A program made the position numbers and the translations under genes. This document shows positions 1 through 8,383 of a DNA stretch of 64,000 nt, piece after piece. The number at the start of each line of letters is the position of its first letter. Within the stretch, counting starts at the first letter, position 1. Source of the DNA: Io17-Chloro-G2 sp034420695 (lineage in GTDB: Bacteria > Chloroflexota > Dehalococcoidia > Lucifugimonadales > UBA3495); the NCBI GenBank assembly GCA_034420695.1, contig DAOULB010000006.1:66655-130654 (forward strand). Reading direction: 5' to 3'. The notes under the pieces are model-generated. The model ran no database searches, was not told where the DNA came from, and worked only from the letters and a program-made list of their open reading frames with translations.

Positions 1-624
1 GGTCGACGCGTGCTGTTCCACGCAGAGCCGCTTCAGCCGTTCCAGGATTTCCGCCTGCAGGGTCACGTCCAAGCCGCTTGTCGGTTCGTCGGCAATCAGC
101 AGCTTGGGACTTAGCACCAAGGCTATGGCCAGCATGATGCGCTGGCACATCCCCCCGCTCAGGCTGAAGGGGTACGACCCCATGATTCGCCTGGGGTCGG
201 GCAGCCCCATTTCTCTCAGTATGTCCTGGGCCATCTGGTTGGCGGTGCGGGCCGACACGTCAACGTGGGCTAGGATGACCTCCTCAAGCTGGGGGCCAAC
301 CAAGTGCACCGGATTCAGGGCGGACTGGGCGTCCTGGAACACCATGGATATCTCGTTGCCCCGGATTTCCCTCAAGTAATCGGGGCTTGCCGTGAGCAGG
401 TCCACCCCGTTGAAAAAGATGCTTCCCCGGGTGACCTTGGCCGATTGAGGCAGCAGGCCCATTATTGCCAAGGCCAAGGTGCTCTTCCCCGACCCGCTCT
501 CTCCCACCAAGCAGAAGACTTCCTCCTCCTGCTGCACCAAGCTGACGCCGTTCAGCGCCTTGACCTTGTCCTGCTCGGTGGCGTATTCGACGTAGAGGTC
601 TTGAATTCTCAGGGCTTCGGCCAA
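1..624 (-). CDS. Oligopeptide/dipeptide-type ABC transporter ATP-binding protein (3' end cut by window)
   Basis: The visible 208 residues form the nucleotide-binding subunit of a peptide or nickel-type importer (DppD/OppD family), which hydrolyses ATP on the cytoplasmic side. Walker A reads GESGSGKST near residue 43, the Q-loop is VFQDAQSALNP, the signature is SLSGGMCQR (usually SGGMRQR) and Walker B is LLIADEPTSGLDV; the protein then runs off the left edge. The start is TTG at 624, because a TGA in the same frame lies only two codons upstream and AAAGGG sits about nine bases before it. It follows the PHP gene by three bases in the same reading frame, so translation is probably coupled. The cognate permeases and substrate-binding protein are not in the window, so the substrate is unknown. 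Confidence 0.9.
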   Translation of the reverse strand, partial: MAEALRIQDLYVEYATEQDKVKALNGVSLVQQEEEVFCLVGESGSGKSTLALAIMGLLPQSAKVTRGSIFFNGVDLLTASPDYLREIRGNEISMVFQDAQSALNPVHLVGPQLEEVILAHVDVSARTANQMAQDILREMGLPDPRRIMGSYPFSLSGGMCQRIMLAIALVLSPKLLIADEPTSGLDVTLQAEILERLKRLCVEQHAST

Positions 625-627
625 TGC

Positions 628-1302
628 TCAACCCTTTGTCGGGGCAGGAGTTTCCCGGAGTCCGTTCTTGAGGTCCTGGGGTTCGAACCTTCCAGCCTTT
701 AGCTCCTCGATCAACCCCGCCGAGTCGTGAATCTTCCGGTGAAAATTTGTTGCTGCCGTCCCAACCTGTTCCGGGCGGTGGGCGTCGCTTGCCGCCACTA
801 CCTTGGCTCCCAAGCGGTCGCTGAGCTCGCGGGAGAAGCTGTTTTGCACCGGCGTCGCCCGTCCGTTCAGGCCTTCCACCGCAACGCACATCTGGAACAG
901 GCTATCCCGGCTCGCCGCCTCCAGCATCTCCTCCCGGGCTTCGGGAATGTGGCCTGGGTCCTCCAGGAAGCGCCTCCGGTGCGGGTGGGCGGCTATCATC
1001 ACTCCGCCCCGCTGCTCCACCTTCCGGTGCAGGAAGTCGGGCTTGTGCAACCCGAATACGTAGCCCTCCAGTCCGAACACCAAGATGTGTCCCAAGTCGG
1101 TGTTGATTTCCGACCCTGCCAGCACTAGGAACTGGTGCTTTCGGGAAAGGTCCCGGAGTTGTTCATCGGACCAGAAACGGTCGTGGTCCGTCAGGCAGAT
1201 GCCCTCCAGCCCCTGGGACTTGGCCGACTCAATCAGGCAATCCACGTCCATGAAAGCGTCGTCGGACTGGGGATAGGAATGGGTATGCAGGTCAATCAAC
1301 AA
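628..1302 (-). CDS. PHP-domain phosphoesterase
   Basis: This 224-residue protein has the metal-binding motifs of the PHP superfamily (histidinol-phosphatase/polymerase type, PF02811): DLHTHS at the N-terminus, LTDHD near residue 39, GSEIN near 63, AAHPH near 105 and SDAH near 172. It is expected to be a cytoplasmic di- or trinuclear metal phosphoesterase; the substrate cannot be told from sequence. The start is TTG; 1302 and 1299 are adjacent TTG codons, and the IDLHTH beginning rules out a later start. There is no Shine-Dalgarno, and the T-tract of a terminator ends only eight bases upstream, so initiation may be leaderless or rely on readthrough. Its TGA is followed in frame by the ABC ATPase gene. 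Confidence 0.85.
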   Translation of the reverse strand: MLIDLHTHSYPQSDDAFMDVDCLIESAKSQGLEGICLTDHDRFWSDEQLRDLSRKHQFLVLAGSEINTDLGHILVFGLEGYVFGLHKPDFLHRKVEQRGGVMIAAHPHRRRFLEDPGHIPEAREEMLEAASRDSLFQMCVAVEGLNGRATPVQNSFSRELSDRLGAKVVAASDAHRPEQVGTAATNFHRKIHDSAGLIEELKAGRFEPQDLKNGLRETPAPTKG

Positions 1303-1310
1303 GGGGAATC

Positions 1311-1338
1311 AAAAAAAGGCCCGCGGCTCAGGCAGGCC
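1311..1338 (-). terminator. Intrinsic terminator after ftsK
   Basis: On the minus strand a 7-bp stem (GGCCTGC with GCGGGCC, one U-G pair) and a 7-base loop are followed directly by seven Ts. It should end the rpmF-to-ftsK operon. Its T-tract abuts the PHP start. Confidence 0.8.
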
Positions 1339-1399
1339 CATATCATAGCAAAGCCCCACCCACGGCGAAAGGCCCGCCTCGTAATTGGGCGGCTGGGCC

Positions 1400-1431
1400 G
1401 GTGGTTTCCGCCCCCTCAGGCGGAAACCACC
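1400..1431. other. Perfect 13-bp inverted repeat across the ftsK stop codon
   Basis: GGTGGTTTCCGCC at 1400-1412 is the exact reverse complement of 1419-1431, with a 6-base loop that contains the ftsK stop codon (1416-1418). On the minus strand the stem begins in the last ftsK codons. No T-tract follows, so an mRNA 3'-end stabilising hairpin is as likely as termination. Confidence 0.6.
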
Positions 1432-3566
1432 AGCCCCTCGTCTTCCAGCTCTTCTATCAACTGGGCCGCCCGGCTGCGACCCACCTTCAGCCGCCTTTCC
1501 AAGTACGAAGACGACATGTGAGGGTTCCGCATCGCCAAGTCCCGGGCTTGGTCCATCAACCCGCCGTCCTCGCTCTCCTCGTCATCCTCCTCCGGATGAA
1601 TCTTGAACTCGGGCAGCGGCGGGCCTTCCTGGTTCTTCCAGAACTCCACCAGCTTCTCGATTTCTTCGTCGTAGACCAGCGTCCCCTGCACCCGCCGGGG
1701 CTTGGGCGAGTCGTTGTTGAGCAGCAGCATGTCGCCCTTGCCCAGCAGCTTTTCCGCCCCCACCGTGTCCAGTATGACCCGCGAGTCCACCTGGGAGGCC
1801 ACCGCAAAAGCCACCCTGGGAGCGATGTTGGCCTTCAGGAGGCCCGTCACCACGGCAACCGATGGACGCTGGGTGGCCAGCACCAAGTGTATCCCGGCGG
1901 CCCGCCCCAGCTGGGCCAGCCGCACCAAGCTCTGCTCCACCTCGAATCCGCCCACCATCATCAGGTCGGCAAGCTCGTCGACGAACAGCACGAACCAAGG
2001 CATGCGTTCCTTGGACTTTGCGTTGTATCCGGCTATGTTGCGGACTCCAATCTCCTGGAAAGCGTCGAATCGCCGGTTCATCTCCCGGATCAGGGCCTGC
2101 AACGCCTCCGCTACCTCGTCGGCGTCCACTATCACCGGGGTCACCAAGTGGGGAACGCCGTTGAAGGGGGTAAGTTCAACCCGCTTGGGGTCCACCATCA
2201 TCAACTGGAGCTGGTCGGGAGGCCTGGTCAACAGCAGCGAGGCCACCACCGAATTTATGCACACGCTTTTTCCGCTGCCCGTGGAACCGGCTATCAGCAA
2301 GTGAGGGAGGGTTCCCAGGTCCATCGCCACCGGCTCGCCGGAAGTGTCCTGCCCCAAGGCGATGGGCAGGCTTCCGCTCTTGGCCGCCTTGGTGAATGGC
2401 GCGCTTTCCATCACCTCCCGCAGCATCACCCTGCTGGGAGTCGGGCTGGGCACCTCAATCCCTACCAAGGCATCCCCCGACACCGGCTCGATCCGCAGGT
2501 AAGGTGTGCTTAACGCCAAGGCCAAGTCCTTCTCCCTGGCGATGATGTTCTGCACCCTCACCCGGCTGCTCTCGCCTTCGCCATCCTTGCCGTCCTTGGC
2601 GGCGCCCCGGCTGCCTCCCTTCTTGGCGGTCCAGCCCGGCGCCAGCCCGAACCGGACGATTCTTGGACCGGCCTTTATGTCCTTGACGTCGACGTTGACG
2701 TTGTGTTCGGCCAAGGTGCGTTCCACCAGCTTCGCCATTGCCTCCAGCGGCGCCCCCGCCTCCTCTCGCCCTTCGGGCGGGGCCAGCATCTCGATGGAGG
2801 GAAGCGACCACTTGGAGACCTGCTTCCGGCCCCCTGGTGCGCCCGGAGTTGCTCCATTCGTTGAAGCAGCTTCCGGTTCATCATCCCAAGATGCTTGGAA
2901 TCCGTTGTACCCGTAGTCTTTCCCTTCCGGCTCCGGGGACGCCGGACTCTTCTGGCCGCCGTCCTTGGGGGAACGCCCGGTAACCGCCCTCACTCCCGAA
3001 AGGGCCGTCGAGCAGGACCTTCTGGTTACACGGCCAACCCAAGCCGCGCCCCGGTAAAAGTGGGCCCAAGCCTTGGCCAAGTACGTCCAGGACTTGGTGA
3101 GGGACAGCCAGTAGTACACTCCCGCACGTTTCGGGAAGAGGGCCAAGGGTGCGATGACGGCAATCGCCGCAACTTTGAGGATGCCCAGCAGCAGGGGTTC
3201 CCCGCCCAAGTAGGCGCCCCACTTTCCTCCGTAACCGACTTGGAATAGCAGTCCGAAATCGGCCCGGAAAAAGGACAGGATTCCGATGGCCGCTGCCGCC
3301 GCCGCCGCTCCCATCCCCCACCATCGCCAGTGTTGGGCCGCCAGCGCAGGGCGAAAGCGCAGGGCGAGCCCCAAGGAACCGGCCCACAGGACTATCGGGA
3401 CCCAGCCGAAAGCCAAGCTGCTCGTCGCCCACTCCCTGGCGGGCGAGTAGAGCCAGACCGTCAGGCCAACTCCGGCCAGAACGGCCAGCGTCAGCAGGTC
3501 GGCCGCTACGAGGATTTTATTTCTGGAAACTTGGGGACTCTTTGAGATTGACTTGCTGCTGTCCAT
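1416..3566 (-). CDS. ftsK: FtsK/SpoIIIE-family DNA translocase
   Basis: A double-stranded DNA motor that moves chromosome termini through the division septum. Numbered from the longest possible start (TTG at 3593, 725 aa), the N-terminus carries hydrophobic segments near 27-48, 62-80, 94-120 and 133-153. A variable linker (about 200-260) precedes the alpha/beta motor, with Walker A GSTGSGKS at about 436-443 and Walker B FVLFVDELADL. The C-terminal gamma winged helix (about 675-725, ending LVVSA) recognises KOPS-like sequences in known homologues. I prefer ATG at 3566, preceded by GGTGA; ATG 3581 and TTG 3593 are alternatives without a ribosome site. It lies close behind the RNase J gene and is the last gene of the housekeeping run. 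Confidence 0.93.
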   Translation of the reverse strand: MDSSKSISKSPQVSRNKILVAADLLTLAVLAGVGLTVWLYSPAREWATSSLAFGWVPIVLWAGSLGLALRFRPALAAQHWRWWGMGAAAAAAAIGILSFFRADFGLLFQVGYGGKWGAYLGGEPLLLGILKVAAIAVIAPLALFPKRAGVYYWLSLTKSWTYLAKAWAHFYRGAAWVGRVTRRSCSTALSGVRAVTGRSPKDGGQKSPASPEPEGKDYGYNGFQASWDDEPEAASTNGATPGAPGGRKQVSKWSLPSIEMLAPPEGREEAGAPLEAMAKLVERTLAEHNVNVDVKDIKAGPRIVRFGLAPGWTAKKGGSRGAAKDGKDGEGESSRVRVQNIIAREKDLALALSTPYLRIEPVSGDALVGIEVPSPTPSRVMLREVMESAPFTKAAKSGSLPIALGQDTSGEPVAMDLGTLPHLLIAGSTGSGKSVCINSVVASLLLTRPPDQLQLMMVDPKRVELTPFNGVPHLVTPVIVDADEVAEALQALIREMNRRFDAFQEIGVRNIAGYNAKSKERMPWFVLFVDELADLMMVGGFEVEQSLVRLAQLGRAAGIHLVLATQRPSVAVVTGLLKANIAPRVAFAVASQVDSRVILDTVGAEKLLGKGDMLLLNNDSPKPRRVQGTLVYDEEIEKLVEFWKNQEGPPLPEFKIHPEEDDEESEDGGLMDQARDLAMRNPHMSSSYLERRLKVGRSRAAQLIEELEDEGLVVSA

Positions 3567-3614
3567 CCGGTCACCGGTCATTACGTACTGCAATGCCGGC
3601 GGGACAGCTTGTCG

Positions 3615-5270
3615 CTATGCCGTCAGCACTACCGGGATAATGATAGGGCTTCGGCGCGTTTCGCTGACAAGGAATTTTCGGGCAATTTCCTTGACTTTTG
3701 ACTTCAAGGCTTCCGGTTGGTCCGCCGGCCCCCGCCACTGGTAAATCTCCCCGGCCAAGTAAGTCCCCAGTTCCCGGAACAGGACGCCGGTCTCCGCTTC
3801 GTCCAGGAAACCGCTGGATACTGCTTTGGGTTCACCAATCATGTTGCCGGTGTCCCGGTCGGTGGTAATCACCAGCACCACCACCCCGTCCTTGGAAAGG
3901 GCTCGCCTCTGGCTCAGCACCTCGCTCCGGTGGTCCCTGGTGCTGAGGCCGTCGATGTATATCGGCACTGCCGGCACCGACTCCGCCACCTCGGCGCCTT
4001 GGTCGGAAATCTGGAGCACGTCACCGTCCTCCAGCACGAAAATTCCTTCCTGCCCCATGCCCAGGTCCCAAGCCAGCTGGGCGTGGGCCATCATGTGGCG
4101 GTATTCCCCGTGCACCGGCACAAAGTACCGGGGCCTCACCAAGCTCAAGACCAGCTTGAGTTCTTCCTGGCTGGCGTGGCCGTGAACGTGCACCAAGGCT
4201 ATCCGGTCGTAGAGCACCGTGGCGCCTTGCCGCAGCAGGTTGTCTATCGTCCGGCTCACTCCCAGTTCGTTGCCCGGAATTGGAGTGGCCGAAATTATCA
4301 CCGTGTCCCCCGCCATCACGTTGACGTCCCGGTGATTCTGGTTGGAGATTCGCACCAAGGCCGACGTCGGCTCCCCCTGGCTGCCCGTCGTCATCAGGAC
4401 CACTTCTTCCGGGGGCAGCGACCTGATTTGCCGCAACGGCTGCAGTATCCCGTCGGGAAGTGTGAGGTATCCCATCTCCGCCGCAACGTGGACGCTGTCC
4501 ACCATGCTCCGCCCCACTATTCCAACCTTGCGGTTGTACTTGTGGGCCGCGTCCACCACCTGTTGAATGCGTGAGATTAGTGAGGCGAAAGTAGCCACCA
4601 TCACCCGGCCCGGAGCGTCCCGTATGGCCCCATCCAAGGCTTCCCCAACGTCCTTTTCCGACGTGGTGTATCCGGGAACCTCCGCGTAGGTCGAGTCCGA
4701 CAGCAGCAACAGCACGCCCTCGGTGCCGTAATGGGCCAAGGCTGCCAAGTCCATGGTGCGGCCGTCCACCGGCGTGTGGTCTATCTTGAAATCGCCGGTG
4801 TGGATTATCGTTCCCCGCGGCGTCTCGATTGCTATTCCCATGGCGTCGGGAATGCTGTGGCACACCCGGAACCAAGTCGCTTGGAACTGGCTCCCGAACC
4901 GGTAAGTGGTGCCGGGCTCGATGTCCTGCACCTCCGCTCCCCGGGCCGCCCGGTGTTCCTTCAACTTCGCTTCAATCAGCCCGTGGGCCAGCTTGGGAGC
5001 AAATACCGGCACGTTCAGCCGGGGCAACACAAAGGGCAGCGCGCCGATGTGGTCTTCGTGGCCGTGGGTAATGAGAATTCCCTTGACCTTTTCCGCCCGT
5101 TCCGCCAAGTAGGAAACGTCCGGAATAATCAGGTCGATCCCGGGCATGTTGTCATCGGCGAATTGCAGGCCGCAATCGACGACGATGATGTCATCGCCGC
5201 ACTCCACGGCCAGCATGTTCTTGCCAATCTCCCCCAGGCCGCCCAGCGGGATAATGCGAAGGTCTGTCAT
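3615..5270 (-). CDS. rnj: Ribonuclease J family (beta-CASP metallo-beta-lactamase RNase)
   Basis: This 551-residue protein matches the RNase J1/J2 length and organisation. It has the start MTDLRIIPLGGLGEIGKN, the zinc motif HGHEDH at about 69-74, the HTGDFKIDHTP motif near 156, a beta-CASP domain with TTGSQGEPTSAL near 291, the late motif HVHGHASQEE and a C-terminal domain. Family members act as 5'-to-3' exonuclease and endonuclease in mRNA decay and rRNA processing in the cytoplasm. It starts at ATG 5270, 27 bases after the uracil-DNA glycosylase stop, with no evident ribosome site, which suggests coupling within the operon. The gene symbol is by family; J1 and J2 cannot be separated here. 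Confidence 0.93.
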   Translation of the reverse strand: MTDLRIIPLGGLGEIGKNMLAVECGDDIIVVDCGLQFADDNMPGIDLIIPDVSYLAERAEKVKGILITHGHEDHIGALPFVLPRLNVPVFAPKLAHGLIEAKLKEHRAARGAEVQDIEPGTTYRFGSQFQATWFRVCHSIPDAMGIAIETPRGTIIHTGDFKIDHTPVDGRTMDLAALAHYGTEGVLLLLSDSTYAEVPGYTTSEKDVGEALDGAIRDAPGRVMVATFASLISRIQQVVDAAHKYNRKVGIVGRSMVDSVHVAAEMGYLTLPDGILQPLRQIRSLPPEEVVLMTTGSQGEPTSALVRISNQNHRDVNVMAGDTVIISATPIPGNELGVSRTIDNLLRQGATVLYDRIALVHVHGHASQEELKLVLSLVRPRYFVPVHGEYRHMMAHAQLAWDLGMGQEGIFVLEDGDVLQISDQGAEVAESVPAVPIYIDGLSTRDHRSEVLSQRRALSKDGVVVLVITTDRDTGNMIGEPKAVSSGFLDEAETGVLFRELGTYLAGEIYQWRGPADQPEALKSKVKEIARKFLVSETRRSPIIIPVVLTA

Positions 5271-5297
5271 CTGGCAGCGTGAAATGTAATCAATGGT

Positions 5298-6005
5298 TTA
5301 GGCGCCGAAGAGGGAGAGTTGCTGGGGTTCGCGGCTTTCTTGAACGGCTTCAACCGGGGCCGGCGTGCCTTGACCCAGTGTCTCTTGCTCCAACGCCTCT
5401 CGCCCCAGCATTCCTTGCAGTGGTTCCGGCTGGGCCGGGGCCGCTGCTTCCTGCCGGGCTGGCGTGGCCAGCACTTCCGGTATGCCTTTGAAGTCGTTGA
5501 TTATGGTGGGCCGGTGTTCCTGCCGGTGCAGGGCGGCGGCGGGATGCATAATAGGGTAAATCCACCTGCCGTCCTTCTCCCTGGCCTTCCCCCGGGCCTT
5601 GCTGATGCTCTCTCCGGGGAAAAACCGGCCCAGCGAGAACCTGCCCAGAGTGACTATGACTTTAGGGTTGATCAGCTCTATCTGCCGGTCCAAGTACTTG
5701 CGGCATGCCGTCATCTCGGCGGGCTGCGGGTCCCGGTTTTGCGGCGGGCGGCATTTTATCATGTTCGCGATGAATACCTGCTCCCGTTTCTTGCCAATGG
5801 AGGCCAGGAGCCCGTCCAAGAACTGGCCCGCCGGCCCCACGAAGGGGCGGCCCAAGCGGTCCTCGTGAAATCCTGGCCCTTCTCCAATGAACATTATCTC
5901 CGCATCGGCTGCGCCTTCCCCCGGCACCGCATTGTTTCGGCCCCGGCACAGTTGGCATTCGTCACATTTTCTGACCTGCGCGGCCACCTCTTCCAATGAA
6001 TTCAT
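5298..6005 (-). CDS. Uracil-DNA glycosylase, family 4 (Fe-S)
   Basis: A base-excision repair enzyme that removes uracil from DNA. From ATG 6005 it is 235 aa. The motif GEGPGFHEDRLGRPFVGPAGQ is the family-4 active-site region (GE.PG..ED), and MHPAAAL near residue 158 is the second catalytic motif. CDEC near residue 11 and two later cysteines (KCRPPQNRDP and TACRKYL) give the four 4Fe-4S ligands. The ATG at 6005 is chosen over TTG 6029 because GGGAGGGA lies six bases upstream. The last 50 residues (rich in A, P, Q and E) extend beyond the usual family end and look disordered. Confidence 0.9.
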   Translation of the reverse strand: MNSLEEVAAQVRKCDECQLCRGRNNAVPGEGAADAEIMFIGEGPGFHEDRLGRPFVGPAGQFLDGLLASIGKKREQVFIANMIKCRPPQNRDPQPAEMTACRKYLDRQIELINPKVIVTLGRFSLGRFFPGESISKARGKAREKDGRWIYPIMHPAAALHRQEHRPTIINDFKGIPEVLATPARQEAAAPAQPEPLQGMLGREALEQETLGQGTPAPVEAVQESREPQQLSLFGA

Positions 6006-6239
6006 GAAGTCCCTCCCTCCCTGCAACACTGTGGCACGCTACTGGGAACCTGAAGAACGGACGTGGGTCCAAATTGGAGATAGTTTACGCCGTGCGTGTG
6101 GTCTTTGAAAGGATTGGCCCTGGAATTGGGGAGATTCTCCCCGGAAGCCTGTCGCCTCAACAAGGGCCGGAAAGTCCCCTCGCCTTCGGTTGACCCAGCC
6201 GGGCCAAGGTCCCACTGTGGTCTCTTTATGGCCTCACGA

Positions 6240-6268
6240 AGCGGCCGGCGGCATGACGGGCGGCCGCT
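6240..6268. other. GC-rich hairpin after acpP
   Basis: AGCGGCCG (6240-6247) pairs perfectly with CGGCCGCT (6261-6268) around a 13-base loop, just past the acpP stop on the minus strand. There is no T-tract, so it is a weak terminator or a processing hairpin. The rest of the 240-base acpP-to-glycosylase gap shows nothing recognisable. Confidence 0.45.
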
Positions 6269-6269
6269 G

Positions 6270-6530
6270 CTAAGAGTCTTCAACCCCGTGCTCGGTGAGG
6301 AACTTCACCGCGTCGTTCACTGTGAATATGTTGCCTGCATCCTCGTCGGAAATCTCCACCGGGTTGTCATCGGTGGAAAACTCTTCCTCAAAGGCCATAA
6401 TCAACTCGACCAAGTCCAGCGAGTCGGCCTTGAGGTCGTCCACGAATGAGGAGCCTTCTTTGACTTCGTCCTCGTCCACGCCGAGCTTGTCAGCAACTAT
6501 CGCCTTCACGCGTTCGTAAACTGTGGGCAA
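6270..6530 (-). CDS. acpP: Acyl carrier protein
   Basis: An 86-residue acidic protein with the carrier motif ADSLDLVELIMAFE; Ser37 is the predicted 4'-phosphopantetheine attachment site. It shuttles acyl chains as thioesters between the soluble fatty-acid synthesis enzymes. It begins four bases after the nusB stop and lies in the same run as fabD, which fits fatty-acid synthesis. A second, divergent carrier protein occurs at 34542-34787 next to a phosphopantetheinyl transferase, so this one is the likely housekeeping ACP. Confidence 0.95.
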   Translation of the reverse strand: MPTVYERVKAIVADKLGVDEDEVKEGSSFVDDLKADSLDLVELIMAFEEEFSTDDNPVEISDEDAGNIFTVNDAVKFLTEHGVEDS

Positions 6531-6534
6531 TCCA

Positions 6535-6999
6535 TCATCTCCCTTCCAGGGCAGTTATGCCCTCTTCCGGTTCCCACGCCTCCAACCCTGACATGACAGA
6601 CCCGAGAACTCCGTTGATAAACTTGGCGGAGCTTTCACTGCCGAAGGCTTTGGCCAGCTCCACCGCTTCGTTGATGGCAGTCTTCCTTGGGGTGTCCGGA
6701 TTGTGAAGCAACTCAAACAGGGCAATCCGCAAAATGTTTCGGTCCACCGAGGCTAATTGCCCCACGGGTCTGGCCGGGGCATACCGCTGCGTCACCTCAT
6801 CTAGGGAAACGCGTTTTTCTGCTACCCCATAAAAAAGCCAATTGGCGAAAGTAACAGCCTCTTCCGGGAGCTCGTTCTCTTCCCTTAGCCACTCCAGGAA
6901 GGTGTAATCCTTGGAGTTCTTTACGTCCGCGGCGAACAGCGACTGCAGCGCCGCCATCCTGGCTTGCCTTCGCGGGTCACCGGTCTTCGAATGCGCCAT
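6535..6999 (-). CDS. nusB: Transcription antitermination factor NusB
   Basis: A 154-residue all-helical RNA-binding protein of the NusB family, recognised by RRQARMAALQSLFAAD near the N-terminus, SVDRNILRIALFELL in the middle and KTAINEAVELAKAFGSESSAKFINGVLGS near the C-terminus. With NusE (S10) it binds boxA of rRNA leaders and prevents premature termination. It starts at ATG 6999 and its stop is four bases from the acpP start. The surrounding genes (rpmF, fabD, acpP) are growth-linked functions. Confidence 0.93.
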   Translation of the reverse strand: MAHSKTGDPRRQARMAALQSLFAADVKNSKDYTFLEWLREENELPEEAVTFANWLFYGVAEKRVSLDEVTQRYAPARPVGQLASVDRNILRIALFELLHNPDTPRKTAINEAVELAKAFGSESSAKFINGVLGSVMSGLEAWEPEEGITALEGR

Positions 7000-7041
7000 T
7001 TGCCAATCGCCGGCCCTTCGGTCCCTTGGCCGGCGTAGCTC

Positions 7042-8013
7042 CTACTGCTCTATGCCGGCCAGCTTGGCGACGGATTCTGGGTCCGATACGGATGTGGCCT
7101 TGACTCCCCGGTCTATCCTGCGGATTAACCCGGAAAGTACGTTCCCGGCCCCGAATTCCACGAACTGGGAAACCCCCGAATCTACCATGCGCCTTACCGA
7201 GTTCCTCCATTGAACGCACTGGCAGAGGCCGTCGATGAGCTCCTGGCGCACTTCGCTTCCCTTGGTCAGCATGGCGCAATCGGAGTTGGCCACAATCGGC
7301 ATGGCCGGGTCTTTGAACTCCACCGCATCAAGGGCTTCCTGCAACCCTTCCCGGGCTTTGGACATCAGCGAGGAGTGAAACGCCCCGCTCACCGGTAGTG
7401 CAATGGTCTTCTTGGCCCCCCTGACCGTTGCCAAGTCCATCGCTTGGGCCACCGCAACCCTGTCGCCGCTGATGACAATCTGGTCGGCGGAGTTTATGTT
7501 GGCTACCTCCACGCCTGTCTCGGCGCAGATCGATTCGAAGGCCAGTTCGTCCAGTCCGATTATGGCTGCCATGCCGCCCGGGCGGTTCACGGACGCCTGA
7601 TGCATCAGCCGGCCCCTTTCCCGGACCAGCCGCACGCCTTCGGAGAAGCTGGTCACCCCGGCTACCACCATGGACGTGTACTCGCCAAGGCTGTGCCCGG
7701 CCACCAAGTCCGGCAGTTCCGGGGGTGAAGCACTGCCCGCCTGTTCCTGCCACGCCCGGTAGCAGGCTATGCTGACCGTCATGATTGCCGGTTGGGAGTT
7801 CGTGGTGTCCCGCAGGTCCTCTTCGGGACCTCTGAAAATCACTTTGGAGAGCCTGAAGTCCAAGCTTTCGTCGGCTTCTTGGAAGACTTCTCGAGCAGCG
7901 GGGGACGAATTGTACAAGTCAAGGCCCATCCCCACGCTCTGAGAGCCCTGACCTGGGAAAACGTAAGCCCGTCTTCCAATTGTCTGAGTGTCCGTAAGTG
8001 CCTCCGTTGGCAA
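7042..8013 (-). CDS. fabD: Malonyl-CoA:ACP transacylase
   Basis: It transfers malonyl from CoA to ACP to feed fatty-acid elongation. The N-terminus reads AYVFPGQGSQSVGMG, the nucleophile elbow is GHSLGEY (Ser108), and the catalytic histidine lies in SGAFHSSLM; the 323-residue length is normal. The start is TTG 8013: a TAA stands two codons upstream and the next in-frame ATG would remove the FPGQGSQ strand. plsX, fabH and fabG, which flank fabD in many bacteria, are absent here; nusB and acpP follow instead. Confidence 0.93.
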   Translation of the reverse strand: MPTEALTDTQTIGRRAYVFPGQGSQSVGMGLDLYNSSPAAREVFQEADESLDFRLSKVIFRGPEEDLRDTTNSQPAIMTVSIACYRAWQEQAGSASPPELPDLVAGHSLGEYTSMVVAGVTSFSEGVRLVRERGRLMHQASVNRPGGMAAIIGLDELAFESICAETGVEVANINSADQIVISGDRVAVAQAMDLATVRGAKKTIALPVSGAFHSSLMSKAREGLQEALDAVEFKDPAMPIVANSDCAMLTKGSEVRQELIDGLCQCVQWRNSVRRMVDSGVSQFVEFGAGNVLSGLIRRIDRGVKATSVSDPESVAKLAGIEQ

Positions 8014-8107
8014 TGCCGGTTAATGTCGGCCCTGAACTATTTGGTGCATTTTAGGACTTGACCTAAAATTTGTACACCATTTTGTTCCCCTTCTTAACGT
8101 GCTCTGG

Positions 8108-8290
8108 CTAAAACTCTGCGCCCATCGCCATACGCCCGCGATAGTAACCACACTGGCGGCACACCGTGTGGGGCATCTTCGCGGCCCGGCAGCGGGGGCA
8201 ATAGGCTGGGTGAATCGGCCGCATCTTTAGCGAATTCAGGCGCCTGCCTTTGCGCGCCCTGGTAAGTTTCTTGTTCGGTACTGCACCCAT
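8108..8290 (-). CDS. rpmF: 50S ribosomal protein L32
   Basis: A 60-residue basic protein with the L32 signature: N-terminal MGAVPNKKLTRARKGRR, then a zinc ribbon with CPRC and CRQCGYYRGR. It sits directly after the DUF177 gene, the usual pairing of rpmF with yceD. ATG at 8290. Confidence 0.95.
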   Translation of the reverse strand: MGAVPNKKLTRARKGRRLNSLKMRPIHPAYCPRCRAAKMPHTVCRQCGYYRGRMAMGAEF

Positions 8291-8383
8291 GTTAGGTATC
8301 CTTTCTCTTTGTCACCTCGACCCGTCGAGGGGCTGGTATGCGAAAAACTCCGGCCGCAGGCTGAAAGCCAATGTCAGCCGGTT

